A stretch of DNA of 64,000 bases. Source: Maratus speciosus. Taxonomy: Eukaryota; Arthropoda; Arachnida; Araneae; Salticidae. The notes beneath the pieces were generated by a model, which was not told where the DNA came from, ran no database searches, and saw only the letters and a list, made by a program, of their open reading frames with translations. Every line of letters begins with the position of its first letter. The first letter of the stretch is position 1. Shown here piece after piece: positions 10,073 to 23,032 of this stretch. The DNA lies in assembly GCA_963932465.1 (NCBI GenBank), contig OZ010795.1, forward strand, positions 520,309,451 through 520,373,450. The letters run 5' to 3'. A program made the position numbers and the translations under genes.

Positions 10073-11205
10073 ATAAATATATGTTTAATTTGCATGCAGA
10101 ATAAAGAAAAAATCAAACGAATACGTAGAATAAATGAATAAAAATATTTTGAAAAACACTTTACTTATTGCTATATTTTATTTGATGCCTTATAAGTAAA
10201 TATTTTTCCGTAGTCTTGCTATTTTAAATTAAATACAAAACACGTTAACAAAACAAGGACATTATTTGCTTTTCTTTCAATATTTCAAAAACTTAAAGTA
10301 TTTAAATTATTCAATTCTATCAACTATAAATTTTATTATTATAAAATTAGTTATTGCATTGTCAACGTATCGTGTTTAGTAAACGATTTAGAATGAATAA
10401 ATGATGATAAAATTTCATGAAATATTTCTTTTCATGAGAATGCTTCAAATATCGATTCTGGGAAAAATATTACATATCACTTTGTGCAGTCACTAAATTT
10501 GACAAATCTCTGTGATAATGGTCTGTTTTATAGAAGGATAAATTTAAGTGTAATATTGCATAATACAACATTTATTAGAATATTCTTAAAATAACAGAAA
10601 TAAAATTTTTATGTAGCATGTTGAACAAGAGAACAAAATTGCTTTAAGTTTGGAGCATTTCTTTTCTTTCTTTCAAGTTATAACAAAATATTTTTAGTTT
10701 TTACATCTTTACATTTTCTATAATACTTAAATTTATAAAGCATTGATTTATTCATATCCAGACAGATTTGTGTAAATTGTGCATGTACAACTACATCTAA
10801 TTAATGACAATTTAAAGAAATAGAGTAAATTTTACATCGTAAAACTATGATAATTTGTCAACTATATGTTAAAGGATTCCTTGTAAACTATAAATAAAAA
10901 AAAAATAATATCAGACGATCCAATTACCAAGCAAGCATTCATGATACCGTAACACTAAGTATTCATGCAGTTTTAAGGGTATTTTCATAAATGTCTGGAA
11001 TGTAAGTTTTTATTTAATAACGAAAAGATATTAAATTATATGTTTAAATACCTGTAAATTCTCGTAATTTTTTTTAATACATTGCATTGCATAATTAAAT
11101 TCTTTTGAAATTGTCCAAAATCTTTTAATTAGATCATTTTGAACTTTCAGTTGTACATAATTGAAATAAATTACCTGCAATGTTCTAAAAAATCTGCATA
11201 TGTAC

Positions 11206-11241
<36 letters not shown>

Positions 11242-11766
11242 TAGTGATTTACCTTTTGGAGAAAACTCAAAATATTTCAAGAATTTTTTTTTCAATTCAT
11301 TGAATTTCTAAACTTTTTAAATTTCATGGAATTGGTAAAATAAACGTGTTAACTTTATATTAAATGGCAATACTAATAACAGTATTTACGCATTATATTA
11401 TATATAAAATAGTATCTATATCTGCAAAATAAATTTCAACAATAGTATGCCCTATAAATATAAAATGTATGAAATTATAATTGTGCACCATTTATAATGC
11501 AAAACGATATCGTTGAATCGTTATAGAAAAAGATGTTTCATTGAAATTTTAATTGGACATATTATGTTGAGCGGTAGAAAAATGGCCATATTTAAAGCGA
11601 CGCGAAAAAAAAAACTGTAGTTTTAAAACAAATCTTTGAAATACAACATTTTTTTCTACATTTTAACACATTCTTCCGGATTAAGAAAGGCATTCAAATA
11701 CATGTATATAGCAATATTAATTAATTAAATCATAACTACAAAAAGGGCTTTTTAAAATTGTCAATG
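10073..11766. other. AT-rich non-coding DNA with 31-base A tract
   Basis: No gene seen. A pure A run spans 11207-11237. Confidence 0.6.
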
Positions 11767-13867
11767 CAGTGGGCGCTCAATTTTACGAACCTTTTTTACG
11801 AATTTTTCGTTTTTATGATCCCAATCTGCATCTGATCCCAATCTGCATCCCGTTGAACTAATGTTAACATCCGCTCCTTTTTACGAAATAAAATCACATA
11901 AACTCTCTTTTTTACGAACTTAATCTTTTGGCACGTTTTCAGTTTCTCTCCTCTATTTCGTCGAAAGTAGGCGGGGGGGGGGGCAAAGGGGATTAATTAA
12001 TGATAATTGTGAAGAATGGAATAAAATTATCCCGTGCATGTGCAGGGTTGTCACGTGTATGTGGGGAAAGAAGAGAAGGTGTTTAAAGAACTTTACTTGC
12101 ACTGCAATTTCATATTATTTGGGGTTTGTATGCTGTGGTCTGGTTATCAGACTGCCTTAGACAATTCGTGTTTTGTCATTCGCATGTGTGTTGTTCATAC
12201 AATCTTTCAGATTTCTTGAAGATGTCAACCAAACGGAATAGAACGGGTATCACATTAGATATAAAAAAAATCTTCATCGAAGTGGATGTGAGAACTCAGA
12301 CAAATACTGAAATTGAGAAAAAATATGGATTACCGAAAAGTACACTGAGCACTCTTATCAAGGAGAAACAAAACATGTTTGCCGTAGGAAATAAATTTGA
12401 TGAGCTTAAACCTTCCCGAAAATATTTTCTGAAGGCAAAATTGCCTGATTTTAAGAAAGGCTTTTGATGCTTCCCTTTGAAAGATGTGAAAAAAGAACAT
12501 CCCCACTGACGGAAACCTCTGAAAAGAGCAAGCTGACATATTTCTCTCAACGCTAGATGTGAAGCATTTAAAGGGTTCAGATGGTTTGTTGCAAAAATTT
12601 AAGTTAAGACATCGTCTGAGTTTCTGAAAATTATGCGGAGAAAGTGGAGCCATGGATACAACCATCACAAATGATTGGAAAGAAAGAAAGCTAAAGTACT
12701 GACCGCAGAATATGCACGGCAAAGTGTTTTCAATGCGGACGAAAATGAATAATTTCTCAAAGTTCTTCCATTAAAAATTTTAGCTTTTTAAGGTGACGCA
12801 TGCAATGGTGGGAAAAGGGCAAAACAAAGATTAAGGAAGTTGCTTGTTGATAATATGACTGGCTGAGAAAAAATCCCGCCTCTATTAATCGGAAACTATA
12901 AAACACCTAGATGTTTCACGAACATTAAAAAGTTCCCATCAGCGTACTTTGTCAACAAGAAAGCATGGGTAACTGGCGAAATATAAGAAAAGTGATAGAA
13001 ACAGTTGAACTAGAATTTTGAAAAAAATAATCGAAAAATTCTCATGATAGTAGGCAACTCTACTGTACGCATTGAAGTTCATATACTCCAGGTGATCCGA
13101 GTGGTGTTCCTTCAACCAAATGTCACCTCGATTTTGCAGCCGATGGATCAAGGAGAGATTAATTCTTTCAAAAGGAATAACAGGAGATTGATTTTGAAAA
13201 AGAATCATACTTAGTTTAGAACTTGAAATACATTACGACATTGATGTACTCGGTGCGATGTATTTATCAGTTGACGCTTAGAATGATGTTTTGCAAAAAA
13301 AATTGCAGACTCGTTTCGGCATGCAGGTTTCATGAGGGAAGAAACAATCGAAGAAACCGAACGCGATATTGCTGTCGCATCAGATGAATTATTGATGCAA
13401 GATTTTTGAACTAGGAATCCCCAAGTTCCTGCAAACCTAAAATTCAGATATGTTTTGGATGTAGACGAAAACGTAACCTGCATTGAAAAAGTTTCAGATG
13501 ATGAAAACATAGGGAAAATATTCTACAATCACACTGGAGAACAATCGGATGCGTAAGAAGGACCAGAATATGATCAAACCCTCCCCAGGCCTACTTTTAA
13601 AGAAGTTACTGAATGACTTTTAAGCCTCCGTCGTTATTTCTATTTAGTTGACAATATCGAGATGCTTTACAACATCGATTGCCTTGAATCATATGTTTAT
13701 AAGAGTGTTTCAATAAAACAAATAGCTGAGTCTTTTAAAATAAATGAATAAAGATGCGGTATTTCACATTTCCTTATCTTTTTCTTGTACTCTCCCATTT
13801 ACAAACTTTCGATTTCAGGAACACATTATAGGAGTTCGCTCGAATTCATAAAATCGAGTGTCTGCTG
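11767..13867 (+). mobile_element. Tigger/pogo-type DNA transposon, decayed but full-length
   Basis: The left end CAGTGGGCGCTCAATTTTAC is matched by the inverse of the right end, CAGCAGACACTCGATTTTAT. The right end is followed by TA (13868-13869) and the left is preceded by TG, so a TA duplication has probably mutated. CAGT ends and TA targets are typical of Tigger elements. The word TTTTTTACGAA recurs inside the left end (about 11790-11920), possibly subterminal binding sites. A C10-12 tract (GGGGGG) lies near 11970. The broken transposase occupies 12222-13600. Confidence 0.85.
12222..13600 (+). pseudogene. Tigger transposase pseudogene (CENP-B-type HTH + DDE)
   Basis: The start is taken at 12222 (MSTKRNRTGITLDIKK), where similarity to the CENP-B-type helix-turn-helix begins; it runs intact to a stop after KKGF at 12467. 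Further pieces in shifting frames include FNADEN (about 12730, first catalytic Asp), KGDACNGGKRAKQR (about 12790), PPLLIGNYKTPRCF (about 12880), SAYFVNKKAWVTGE (about 12935) and VTSILQPMDQG (about 13120, third acidic region). At about 13051 the expected VDNC reads VGNS, so the second catalytic Asp is Gly. The C-terminal tail (SFRHAGF-like, about 13315) is also frameshifted. The transposase is inactive. Confidence 0.88.
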
Positions 13868-13869
13868 TA

Positions 13870-14551
13870 TTAAAATATGCATTTTGCGTGCAAGATTTAA
13901 AAACTTCTACTGGAGATACACGTGAAATATTTTTTATATTATTACTTATGCTACTTTATTTTACGCTAAACATAAATTTGAAAATATATTCAAATTCATT
14001 AGCATAATTAATGGTTTTTATAATCATATTCACGAAATTTACAAACAGTTAATATTTAATTTTTCAATACACAATTTTCTGCTACATATAAATTTATTTT
14101 GAGCATAACATTACACATGAAAATTAGTAATACTCAAAATTTCAAGGTTCTATGATAGTTAGTTTTTAAATGAGAGTGCACGAATGCCAAAAAAGTAGTT
14201 TATACAAAAAAGGCTTCAACGTTAACTTTATAACATAACAGCAAATGCTTTTATGCAACGTATTTTTAGCGATAACTTCTGTTCTAATTGGTAGTTTTGT
14301 AAAACTCATTTTGCAGTGGATTTGTTACATTTGAAGGTATCCAATCCATGCTAAATTTTGGAAATATCGATTTTTGTTTTTCAACGTAATCTGCTTCTTT
14401 AGGAAACAGCTGATTAAATAGAATGTTGTATTATTATTATTTTTTTAGAAATATCCCTGCCATTGATCTACATAAGGCTAAACTTTTTAAATTTTAATAC
14501 GATTCCTGAATCCTATAATTTATATTTAGAAAAATTTCTCCATAATTTGAT
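13870..14551. other. AT-rich spacer
   Basis: Nothing recognised. Confidence 0.5.
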
Positions 14552-14752
14552 ATGTACAACAGTGAAAATTCCATTCTTCTAAGACAAAAATTCGCAGAGT
14601 TATAATGCACTGAATTTGAAATTTTAGAGCTCTCTGGAACTAAAAAAGCATTTGTCTGTTTTTATTTCCAGAAAGCTCTGAAATTTCTTAAATTTTAAAG
14701 CATCATTACTCAGTGAGAGTTTTATCTAAGAATGAAATTTCTAGTGTCGTAC
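14552..14752. mobile_element. Small foldback element (~200 bp)
   Basis: Arms of about 85-90 bases are imperfect inverse copies: the left starts TGTACAACAGTGAAAATT and the right ends in the inverse of TGTACGACACTAGAAATT. They meet at an inner hairpin TTTAGAGCTCTCTGGAA / TTCCAGAAAGCTCTGAAA around 14621-14690. A MITE is likely; the family is not identified. Confidence 0.65.
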
Positions 14753-15056
14753 AGTCACAAAGAAAATTTGCATAAATATAACATGTAGCATCCAGCGACA
14801 GTATAAAAAATTAAAAAGCGAAAAAGTAAAAAATTTAAAGTGTTTGTTTTAGAAAAACATTGGCTGGAATATTTCATCCACATACTTTTAATTTCTAACT
14901 CATTTTAAATCTTTTTGTCAATTTTAATGCAAACGTATCACCAACAAGTAAAATTATAAAGTGCGTTTAATTTTTTTTTCGATACCCTCCATTGAACGTA
15001 TTTGCAACATCGGAATCTAACGGGATTTTAGTAGGTCAAGTTTTGGCCGAATTTTA

Positions 15057-15675
15057 CGAGGGAGTATCAATAAGTTTTTGATTTCACATAGAACTAATTG
15101 CGTGAAATTTATTAAATTTCTACATTTCATGAGTCCTTTTCTACATATTCAGTGTGCACAGTAACACATTTGTGCAATAGGTACTTCAAACAGAAGGGGG
15201 AGGATGTATTCGACAGCCAAAGGGGGGCATTTTTCTAACTTTTACCGACCCCCACATGTGACATATTTTTGGAAAAGACTGTGACCACTTATTCATGCTA
15301 TGCGCCTTTTGAGCCAACCCCCCAAATTTTCCCTCAGTTGGGGCACTTTTCTAAATTTTTCGGACATCACTCATGCCCACCTGGGTCAAATTTGGGGAGG
15401 AAGTTATCGGGAGTGCGTCAAATGGATAATAGATCATAGGCCTTTCCAATAATATGTCACATGTGGGGGTCGGTAAAAGTTAGACAAATACTCCCTTTGG
15501 GTCTACTATCGCGCCTCCTGGAATACATCCTCCCCACTCTTTTTGAAATACCGTTTGCAGAAATGTGTTACTGTGGACGGTGACTATATAGAAAAGGACT
15601 AATACAATGTAGCAATTTCATAGTTTTCACTGAGTTATTTCTTTGTGATGGTAAAAACTTATTGACACACCCTCA
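15057..15675. mobile_element. mariner-like palindromic MITE
   Basis: TA flanks both ends (15055-15056 and 15676-15677). The ends CGAGGGAGTATCAATAAG and (inverse) TGAGGGTGTGTCAATAAG resemble mariner termini. The arms continue inward for about 280-290 bases each, including the shared GACCCCCACATGTGACATAT (about 15247 and, inverted, near 15455), so nearly the whole 619 bp is a palindrome. No transposase. Confidence 0.78.
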
Positions 15676-15677
15676 TA

Positions 15678-16220
15678 CTAGGAAGGTAACATCATAATCT
15701 TTTAACATAACTTTTAACATTTGGAGAGCTAGAAATGTCGATCCGAAATTAGTCATTCTTCCTGGATATATTTGTACGATTACGGAAACTTTACTGCGGG
15801 ATTCCATATTTTCACAGAAAAATGGATTACTGCGAGGAAGCTATTAATACTTTGACCTCAATGCTCAATTTCGTTGATAAAGGTGTATATACCAGAATAC
15901 CAGACTATGCGACGTAAAATGTTTGTGTCATAAAACTCACCTTCGACTAGTGTCTCTTATATTAGTTGCATATCACAGACCAATGCGGATCAAATATGCA
16001 GCCGTTACTGTGTAGTGAAGGGCGTAGAGGGTGTACGTCATGGTAGTTGATTACTGAAACCTACGCAGCGTACGTTCTCTAGGTTAAGGTGTTAATATAG
16101 AAGTGATATATCATTTACGCTTAAATATGTCAAACGATACTTCTTATTAAATGAAGGTATTATATTAGATCGACCAAAATTTACCTTTAAAGGAATTTCA
16201 GTCATTGAGATGTAATAATT

Positions 16221-16262
<42 letters not shown>

Positions 16263-18039
16263 AGATAAACATGATTTATGTTTTAAAAAACAACTAAATT
16301 ATGTAAAAAAATATCCGCTAAAGAAATTTTACTTATAAAAAAAATATATTTTTTGTTTCATTTTTTTCTATTATAAAATTAATGTACAAATCTGTAAAAT
16401 ACTTTTACTTATGTGTGACATTCTACAAAACTTTAATATGATGGTTAATGTATAATATTAATAAACGTTTTATAATTTCGCGACAATTTCTTATAATTAA
16501 TTTAAAATTTATTTAAGTGAGGCATATCATACAATAAGATAAAATCTTGAATTTTCAAAGAATATCAAAGACAACCTAAAAGATTTTAATGTATGAATGT
16601 TTAAATAAGAATCATTACAAATTTCTGTATTTTAAACATTTCTTGATTACAGAAATCTTTTAGTAAACATTAGACGGGAAAAGGAGTAATGTGATCAATT
16701 CACAAGACAATTAAATTATTTTAACAAAACAAAAGCTGAAATAATAATTTTTTTTAAAGTTAAATTAATTAGGACCTTATATAGGTAAGAGTAAGTAAGT
16801 GTTTCCGCATTACCATTAAATCAGATACTGAACTATATTAAATTTAAATTCCACTTTCGAATAGTATACAAGCTTTCGCACAAGAAATTAAACAATTTTT
16901 AGTAATTCGTTTGTTTACATCATACATAAATATTACATAAGTAAACTTTAAACTCAATTTACGCAAAATGTTGCTTTTTAAACTTCTATGTACCTGTTAT
17001 AGAAACTGCTATATATTATTGTTTGCAATCTTGTCAGTATATTTCAAACATATCCCTGATCAATCTGAAGTGAAATTTGTAACAAACTTTTGTACAAAAT
17101 TTTTATAAAAAATTTTTCTTTGGAAAAAAGCAAGTTTTCTATTATTTCAAAGTTTTTTTTTTATCCCATATTTTTTAAACAATATCTAAAGATTATCTGT
17201 TTATAAAGTTGAACGAACTTTATTAGGAATTATTCATATTATGTATATAAAAAAAAATTAAGCGAATATCTTTGATAGTGTCTGAGAAAAGGTACAAAAT
17301 TTAACAAGGTAAGTATAGGGATTTCCAACAGCCCTTATATAAAACTGAGATTATCACTATATAAAAGACAAAATATTATTAAATTATCAGAAATTTTATA
17401 CTTTACGACATATTTGAAAATTAAATGCAAAATCAATTCATGAACAAACTACATATAAATGTACAAACGTCAAAAAGTGTTTATTCCATATTAACTCTGC
17501 AGCAAATGTTGTATAAAAAATATGACTGGTGCGAAACGATTAATAATAACGTCTACTAATTATTGCTACACAGTTAAAAATATTAAAAAAATTGTCCAGT
17601 CATTTGACCATTTTTAAAGATTACATTTATTTGACCCTTCCTGTTAAACATATCTGACCATATTATTGACGTTATTATGGTCAGAAAAAAGTTAAATTAC
17701 GGTTATGTAACTGTTTTCAATAAAAACGGTTGAATAACTTGGAAGTTTGCTGCAAGGTTTTAACCGTAAATCCTTACATTTTTTCTAATGACGTCGTCTA
17801 CATACAGTTTCAAAAATAAATTTGAAAATTAGTCATACATAAATATATGCGTAGATTTGTAAAACTACACTTTTATCATATAATGCACACTCTTGTCTTA
17901 AACATTTACGGGTATTTATGTGTATTTATCGGCTTAATGGAAGCATGCAATCTTTTATCTCTTCAAAAACTCAAACAAGTGTGTAAATAAAAAAAAATTA
18001 CGGATTTACCTGAATTGGTGTGTTAATGTAAATTTACCA
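15678..18039. other. AT-rich non-coding DNA with 34-base T tract
   Basis: No gene recognised. A pure T run spans 16224-16257. Confidence 0.6.
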
Positions 18040-18325
18040 GTTTTGCACATTACACAAATATCTATGTGTTTTGAATAAAACACCTGACATATGTGTAATA
18101 ATATTACACATAAATATGTGTGAAAGCGGAATATTTCTCAGAAATATGCGTACGAATTTTACAGAGCTATATCTGTAAGAGCAGAATATTTCTCAGATAT
18201 ATGCGTACGAATTCTACACAGTTATATGTGCAAGAACAGAAAATTACACTGGATTATGTGCGATAATATTACACAGGAATATGTGTAAAAACAGAAGATC
18301 ACACAGAAATATGTGTACTAATGCG
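18040..18325. repeat. Diverged tandem repeat with ACACA...TGTGT mini-palindromes
   Basis: Roughly 28-60 bp units containing TTACACA-A-ATATGTGT-like words are repeated, for example near 18108, 18210, 18265 and 18300. Each unit can form a small hairpin (ACACA with TGTGT). A longer inner duplication with AGAATATTTCTCAGA lies near 18130 and 18183. Confidence 0.65.
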
Positions 18326-18587
18326 GATACAATAAATATCGTACTTCAAAACTTGACTTGTGTATTAGTAGCTGAATGAACAAGGTTTGCTTCGGAAAGT
18401 TGCAGTACTTCAATTCGTAGCCCGTTTCGGTTATTATTGCTTGTTTACTGTAGATTTAATTAAATAGAGAAATTATCCTCTTGATGTAGATGTATCTTCG
18501 AAAACATGCGACTGAAATTGATAGAAAACAAATCCGATTTTAGGCCTTCAAAACAACTCTAAGGGAGAGATGGCATGCAGTAAATAT

Positions 18588-19589
18588 AATCTAACAAAAA
18601 CATAGCTGTGAAAAAAGGGAGCCAATTTCTGTAAAGACAATGGCAAGAAAAGAAGTGAGATCTAAGTGGGTGCCAAGTTCAAATAAAATTCACTCAAACT
18701 TACCTACTGAAGTATTATAGTATTTTTTAAATTGTGTAGAAATAAAAATTATTGATAGCATATTAATAATAAATCTAGAACTTGGCAAGTTTTTACCTAC
18801 AAGTCATTTATTTTTATTAATGACATTATTGTATCTAAACATGTTATTTCATGTTTGGAAGCCTTCATTTGTGTGAGCTCCTTCCCCTTGAAGGATGGTG
18901 GGATAAAATATATCCCACATAATTTTAACTGCAAAATGCCACATTGACACTAGAATTCGGGACTAAAAAGTTTAATTTTATTAAATACGTGAAAAGAAGC
19001 TTTTACCCATTTTGAAATAAATTTGTTTTTAAATTCTGGTGTGATTCAATCATTTCAGCATGTTACGAATAAAAGCTCTTTGTCCCTGAAGGGTTAAAGG
19101 GGTGCAATCTCTAGAGGGATGACCAAGAACAAGCGTAAAGGTATCTGTCTCTTTTTCAGGCTTTTTAGTCTCTTTGCATTGAGGTTTCCGAAGAGTGGGT
19201 GCTAGAGAGATAACCAAAGACGAGCGGAATTGTATTTGTGTATTTATTGGTTTATCAAAACATTAACATGAGTCATTTGTTTATAATAATAACTATATTA
19301 ATTTTTTTTATAATGACATTGTTGTTAATATTAACATCATCATTTTATTAAGACATGAAATTGATAGGCATAACATTTATCAAAAACTTGCCAAGTTCTA
19401 GATTTATTATTAATATGCTATCAATAATTTTCATTTCTAAACAATTTAAAAAATGCTATAATACTTCAGTAGGTAAGTTTGAGTAAATTTTATTTGAACT
19501 TGGCACCCACTTAGATCTCACTTCTTTTCTTGCCATTGTCTTTACAGAAATTGGCTCCCTTTTTTCACAGCTATGTTTTTGTTAGATAT
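18588..19589. mobile_element. Foldback with ~210-bp arms and ~580-bp centre
   Basis: The segment 18588-18797 is an inverse copy of 19380-19589 with few differences. Both include GGGAGCCAATTTCTG, GGCACCCACTTAGATCTC (in one orientation or the other) and CTTGCCAAGTTCTAG. The centre (18798-19379) is non-palindromic, AT-rich, and holds no open frame that I recognise. Possibly two copies of one MITE inserted in opposite directions. Confidence 0.75.
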
Positions 19590-20147
19590 CAATACTTTTT
19601 GTAAAGTTACAATATATTTAGACACTTTACTTAATGCTTTTTAATGTGTTTACATGAGACTATTTTATTCACCAAGCAATATTCAATTTTAATTTAAATT
19701 TCCTACAACAAACTATTTGGCTGTCAATTTGCGACAGAAATCTATATTTTAATAGTGCTACACTGAATGCATGGTTTGAAACGAAATGTATTGATTCGAA
19801 ATTTTTATTGTTTCTGAAACAACAATTTATATTAAATTCCTATATTAAATTTCCCTATTAAATTTTCCAATTAAATATCCTATAGCTGGGCCTGCTTTTT
19901 TGTACTGAAAGTGAAAAATAAAGTTATGTGCTTATGCCACACTATGTATCGTTCATCCATGGGTGCGGGCAAAGAGGCAGTGCAGAGGAAGGACATTGCC
20001 CCTCCATGGATTTTCAAATTTAATTAACTAAATAAACTTTTCTCTGATGATTTTGAAAATAACAAGTGGGTAAGTGTGATCACAGATCGCACAGAGGGTT
20101 TCGTTTAATATTCCTTTCAAAACACTTTATCCTTTTGAAAAATCTGT
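19590..20147. other. Spacer without recognised genes
   Basis: Contains a GC-richer patch near 19960-20010; no frame or element end recognised. Confidence 0.4.
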
Positions 20148-20149
20148 TA

Positions 20150-20305
20150 GTTCCACTTTTCGCAACCAGGGGCGCACTCTATTCTAAACAAACCTCTATT
20201 CGAACGAAACTCCGTTTTACATACTATCCGTAGATATATTAGTCGAGGGGACTGATCCCATAGCACCCGAGATAAGTAGGCGCCCCCGGCGATAAAAAGT
20301 GGAAC
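20150..20305. mobile_element. TA-flanked 156-bp MITE
   Basis: The left end GTTCCACTTTTCGC and the inverse of the right end GTTCCACTTTTTATCGC are flanked by TA (20148-20149 and 20306-20307). GGGGCGC / GGCGCCCCC form the inner part of the inverted repeat. Confidence 0.65.
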
Positions 20306-20398
20306 TAAAATATGTAAGACTATGGTGCATAATATGAAAGAATGGTCAAAGGAGTGTCAGCAAAAGTTGGAAAAGTGCTCCCCGGGTGAAAAGGGTGG

Positions 20399-20985
20399 AT
20401 GTTAGAAAAATTGCTTAAAATACACAAGTGAGAGCCCGGAGGAGTAAATAATATAAGACTTTTGAAAATTTTATGATTTGTCGTGTGGTCTGAGGTATTC
20501 AGCTATACGTATGCAAAAAGTCATGTCTCCAACTTAATTAGGGGCTCCCTTAGAAAGATTTGCTTAAAATACATATGTGGTAGCTCAAAGGGTTAAGCGT
20601 AAGACTTTTTCAAGATTTTATGATTTGTCGCCTGGCCTCAGGTGTTCTGCTATAAGTATGCAAAATTTCAAATCTGCAATTTAATAAGGGGCTCAGTTAG
20701 AAAAAATTGCTTAAAATACGCATGTGGAAGCCCAAAGGGTTAAATGTACGACTTTTTCAAAATTTTATAGTTTTTCGTTTGATGTGAGGTGTTCAGCTAT
20801 AAGTATGTAAAATTTCACGCCTCCAACCTAATTAGGGGCTCACTTAGAAAGAATTGTGAGAATACACATGTGAGACCCCGAACTCAAAGGGTTGAATTTC
20901 AACTTTTTCAAAATTTTATGATTTGTCCTTTGATGTGAGGTGTTCAGCTGTAAATATGCAAAATTTCACGCCTCCAACATGCATA
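20399..20985. repeat. Tandem array, four ~148-bp units
   Basis: The word TTGCTTAAAATAC recurs at about 20411, 20560 and 20707, with a diverged copy at about 20854. Other unit landmarks are TTTATGATTTGTC, GTGAGGTGTTCAGCTATAA and CCTAATTAGGGGCTC. Adjacent copies differ by 10-20%. A satellite-like minor array. Confidence 0.85.
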
Positions 20986-21059
20986 GTTTCTGAGAACGGG
21001 CTCTGTGATGGACAGAATATCTCAATTTGTTGATTTTCTGTAAGCAAGTAAACCCCCCA

Positions 21060-21300
21060 GTAAGTAGATAAGTTTACAATGGAAGTCTATGGGAATTTGG
21101 CGAATATTAGAGATATCGAGAAGGTGGCGTCACTTTGGGCGACTAATTTTAGTCGCCAAATTTGGCGATATATCGCCATGTTGGCGAGAAATTTGGCGGT
21201 ATTTGGCGACAAAACAGCGTCACCTCCTACGGCAAATTAAAATTTCGCCTAATACGCGCAATGGTAAAGTAAAAATGGGCACTCCCAGGTGGGTAATTCA
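21060..21300. repeat. Short GGCGA-rich inverted-repeat cluster
   Basis: GGCGA or TCGCC recurs every 15-25 bases, including the near-palindrome GGCGACTAATTTTAGTCGCC at about 21138. The small open frame at 21089-21334 follows this composition and has no recognisable domain, so it is not called as a gene. Confidence 0.5.
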
Positions 21301-21410
21301 TCGATTTTCACAATTTTTTTATTTTTTTCCTTAGTTTTATAGTGTAAACTAACTTCGCACCAAATTGGAAGTATGTAGCTGCAGTAGATATACGAGATCT
21401 TTTTGATGAG

Positions 21411-21440
21411 TGAGTCAGTCAGTCAGTCAGTCAGTCAGTG
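21411..21440. repeat. (GTCA)n microsatellite
   Basis: About seven tandem GTCA units. Confidence 0.9.
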
Positions 21441-22464
21441 GTAAAATTATCGATTATCAGACATTTTCAAATGTCATTATCTCGGAAACTAATTATGCGT
21501 TATTTATAAAATTTTGGATTTTTGGTAATTAGGGTGGCCTTACTACACATTTCGTATAACAAGTACGTAGGTCTCATAGATTTTCAGTTGTAGAGCATTG
21601 AAATTTGATGAAAACAGCTCGAAATGGTTCGTGTAAATAACACACGGCTATGTCAGGCGAACTTGGCTGACACACTGCCGTGTGTCTAGATTTCAGAAGA
21701 TTCTGTTTCCTGTAAAGAAAAGTTACATTATTTTGTGGTGTGTGTGCTGGAAAGAGAACAAACACACCGAGAACATGAGTTTGTTATTCATTTAAATCTG
21801 TTTTGCGATCATAAAAGTATTTTGTTCAAACTTACATACCAAACTTTATTGTTATGTACTAAGTACACAAAATCCATCGTTTTTGTATATTGCACAGTTA
21901 TATGCGCACTCATATGCAATTTAAACATTAAACTGTATATTTAAGAGTTATCTGACAACTTTTTACGCACTTCAGCAGCTTAATTTGTTACCATCAAAAT
22001 ACACAGAACAATTTCTATTTTGAAACTGATACACCAGGCGTGGCGTGTTTTTTTGCAATTTACACACCATTTTACATATACAGACAAATCGTTTTTGTAT
22101 CATCAGTATAAATGTTATAATGTGTAAATTTATGCATTTATTTTTATAGCGTAGATAAATTGTAACAACTTTGAAATATTTCGGACTAATACTTAATTAG
22201 ACATACTATTTCGATTATTTGATAAACTTTATTTATGAATACCGGTCAGAATATCATTTAGTCAAGTAGGTTACGAATTATGAATGTCTAAAGTTTGGAA
22301 GCAACAGCCCTTTGCTTATATCACCTGATTATGAGAGCAAATTTATGATCTCGAAACTATAGTCGTGAATCTTGATCCTTATCTGAAGAAACAAAAAGGA
22401 TATTTACGTCATTGCAAATATTCTTGATGAAAATGCTAAATCCCATAGTTGGTCATTAATAACA
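21441..22464. other. AT-rich spacer
   Basis: No gene recognised. Small frames at 21574-21944 show no domain. Confidence 0.5.
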
Positions 22465-22570
22465 GTTTCTTAAGTTTAATTCCTTAGTTGGTAATCGGTA
22501 GGAAATTATTTTATTTCACATACAAACAATATAAAAATTAAGTACAATTGCATAACTTACGTAAGATTCA
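22465..22570 (+). repeat. Interspersed repeat fragment (related to 23950-24290)
   Basis: Shares AAGTACAATTGCATAACTTA and the preceding GGTAGGAAATTATTTTATTTC region with 23960-24060, in the same orientation and about 1.49 kb apart. Confidence 0.7.
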
Positions 22571-23032
22571 GTAATACATCGACTAACGTCAGCAATTCGA
22601 TCCAAGACTGGCAACGGAAAATTATGCAAGTCGAGCTACATTTAGATAAGCAAAAAAGGATACGCAATAAAAATTCACCAAAATGTAATAAATATATTCT
22701 AGTGTATTTAGGGATTATGTTACATCTATTTAACATTAGCAAATCAAAAGCGTTTGCAATACAAGAATTTGGAATTAATCATTAAGCTTTAACTTAAAAT
22801 TTATTCTACTTCTATCTGCCCCATTGAATATTGAATTCTTTCTTGAATAATAAACGTAATTTAACTTTTTATCTCATGTCTGTCCTTGTTATCAATTCTT
22901 CCATGATCCTGCAGATAAATAAAAAAAAAAGTATTCATTTCAACACTTCGCTATCTCTCTGTAGCATATTTCAAAGTAATACAACAAACAAAATAAAAAA
23001 AAATTAGCTTTTCTCAAAATGTTTAGTCTTAA

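Noticed and set aside
12296..12722. Minus-strand frames opposite the Tigger transposase
   Set aside because: Shadows of the coding strand; the plus strand has clear HTH and DDE similarity.
18040..18325. CRISPR-like array
   Set aside because: Repeats are diverged and contiguous with no constant-length spacers; the setting is eukaryotic.
21089..21334. 81-codon frame with many Arg and Trp
   Set aside because: Follows the GGCGA repeat composition; no domain or support.
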